NCBI GenBank assembly: GCA_002382645.1
Contig: DFYP01000198.1
Span: 5,170 to 18,936 of the forward strand
DNA: 13,767 nt
Origin: Desulfovibrio sp. UBA4079
GTDB lineage: Bacteria > Desulfobacterota > Desulfovibrionia > Desulfovibrionales > Desulfovibrionaceae
Direction: 5' to 3'
The notes beneath the pieces were generated by a model that did not search any database, was not told where the DNA came from, and saw nothing but the letters and a program-made list of their open reading frames with translations. Shown here in pieces: positions 13,245 through 13,767 of the stretch (its first letter is position 1; the number at the start of each line of letters is the position of its first letter). A program made the position numbers and the translations under genes.

Positions 13245-13290
13245 GCGAGGGGGACCTTTCTGCAGAAAGGTCCCCCTCGCTTTTTCTTTT
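13245..13290 (+). terminator. Strong intrinsic terminator of the purine-type operon
   Basis: A 16-bp perfect stem (13245-13260 and 13265-13280, left arm GCGAGGGGGACCTTTC) encloses TGCA, so the whole 36 bases are one perfect palindrome. It is followed by five Ts, a C and four Ts (13281-13290). It lies 28 bp after the ATPase stop and directly faces the convergent porB-like gene, whose stop is at 13292-13294. On the - strand the stem is not followed by a T-run. Confidence 0.93.
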
Positions 13291-13291
13291 C

Positions 13292-13767
13292 TTACTTCTC
13301 TTCTTTCGCGGTGGCCTTGGCCAGCTTCTCCAGGTAGTCCCAGGCTCCGTCCACGGCCAGTTGGATCTCGGCCACGTCCTTTTCGCCCAGGTGCCGGAAG
13401 CGGCGCTGGAGCTTCAGGTAGTCCAGCACGGGCTGCGGCTTGGCGGGCTTGCGGCTGATGACGAAGCGGCCGCCGATGACCTCGTAGAGCGGGAAGACCT
13501 TGGTGTTCACGGCCAGCCGGGAGATCTCCACGGACTTGGACCCGGCCAGTCCCCAGCCCGTGGGGCAGGGGGCGTAGATGTGCATGTAGGCCGGGCCGTC
13601 CACGGCCAGGGCCTTGCGCACCTTGTTCATGAGGTCCAGGTGGAAGGCCGGGGAGGCGGTGGCCACGTAAGGGATGCCGTGAGCCGCCATGATCATGGGC
13701 AGGTTCTTCTTCTGGGTGTTCTGGCCCTTGCTCTGCTTGCCTGCGGGCGAGGTGGTGGTGGAGGCGC
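13292..13767 (-). CDS. porB: 2-oxoacid:ferredoxin oxidoreductase beta subunit (PorB-like), 3' part
   Basis: The frame stays open from 13767 down to the TAA at 13292, giving about 158 C-terminal residues; the start lies beyond the window. The beta subunit holds thiamine diphosphate and, with alpha and gamma subunits, oxidises pyruvate or another 2-oxoacid to the acyl-CoA while reducing ferredoxin. The visible part shows the segment TTTSPAGK...KKNLP just before AAHGIPYVATASPAFHLDL, then IYAPCPTGW with a conserved Cys, the LAVNTKVFPLYEV segment, and the C-terminal KPVLDYLKLQ-like QPVLDYLKLQRRFRHL. These are typical of PorB/VorB. Which 2-oxoacid is used cannot be told from this part. The internal ATG at 13696 is not the start. 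The end of the protein is Lys/Glu/Ala-rich. Confidence 0.9.
   Translation of the reverse strand, partial: ASTTTSPAGKQSKGQNTQKKNLPMIMAAHGIPYVATASPAFHLDLMNKVRKALAVDGPAYMHIYAPCPTGWGLAGSKSVEISRLAVNTKVFPLYEVIGGRFVISRKPAKPQPVLDYLKLQRRFRHLGEKDVAEIQLAVDGAWDYLEKLAKATAKEEK

Noticed and set aside
1..13767. Defence system, mobile element, prophage or CRISPR
   Set aside because: All genes are assignable to core or metabolic families, composition looks even by eye, and I saw no spaced repeats, transposase or integrase.

Overview
The window is GC-rich (about 70 %) chromosomal DNA from a Gram-negative anaerobe, most likely a deltaproteobacterium of the Desulfovibrio group. Four things point there: a bacterioferritin closely resembling the D. 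desulfuricans protein, a 2-oxoacid:ferredoxin oxidoreductase beta subunit, a Tol-Pal operon, and a flagellar-type stator pair behind a sigma-54 type promoter. This assignment is inferred from protein resemblance alone. Genes are tightly packed, and the largest gap is about 184 bp. I saw no tRNA, rRNA, CRISPR array, insertion sequence, phage gene or attachment site.

Region 1 (1-2692, + strand) is the end of a tol-pal operon: the C-terminal part of a TolA/TonB-like protein, then tolB and pal, closed by a good intrinsic terminator. The first three bases of the window are an in-frame TAG in the TolA-like frame, which is unexplained. Region 2 (2691-5129, - strand) holds, in transcription order, maf, a DinB-family gene, bfr (bacterioferritin) and pgpA (phosphatidylglycerophosphatase A). 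maf and the dinB-like gene look like one unit. bfr has its own candidate promoter and is followed by a hairpin.

Region 3 (5266-6941, + strand) is a two-gene stator operon, motB-like then motA-like, the reverse of the usual order. It lies behind an almost perfect -24/-12 promoter and ends at a strong terminator. Region 4 (6979-7926) is glk (glucokinase). Region 5 (7943-13290, + strand) is a five-gene purine-type operon: gpt (xanthine/guanine phosphoribosyltransferase), a BMP-family lipoprotein, two ABC permeases and a double ABC ATPase. Gaps inside it are 25, 4, 9 and 1 bp. It ends in a hairpin built from a 36-bp perfect palindrome. The joint reading is uptake of a nucleoside or nucleobase followed by salvage to the nucleotide; the substrate is inferred, not shown.

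Region 6 (13292-13767, - strand) is the 3' end of a porB-like gene for a thiamine-diphosphate-dependent 2-oxoacid:ferredoxin oxidoreductase. It converges on the purine-type operon.

No clear previously undescribed system is visible. The points most worth checking are the sigma-54 promoter driving an inverted stator pair, the gpt-BMP transporter linkage, the stop codon at the TolA edge, and several RNA hairpins in short gaps.
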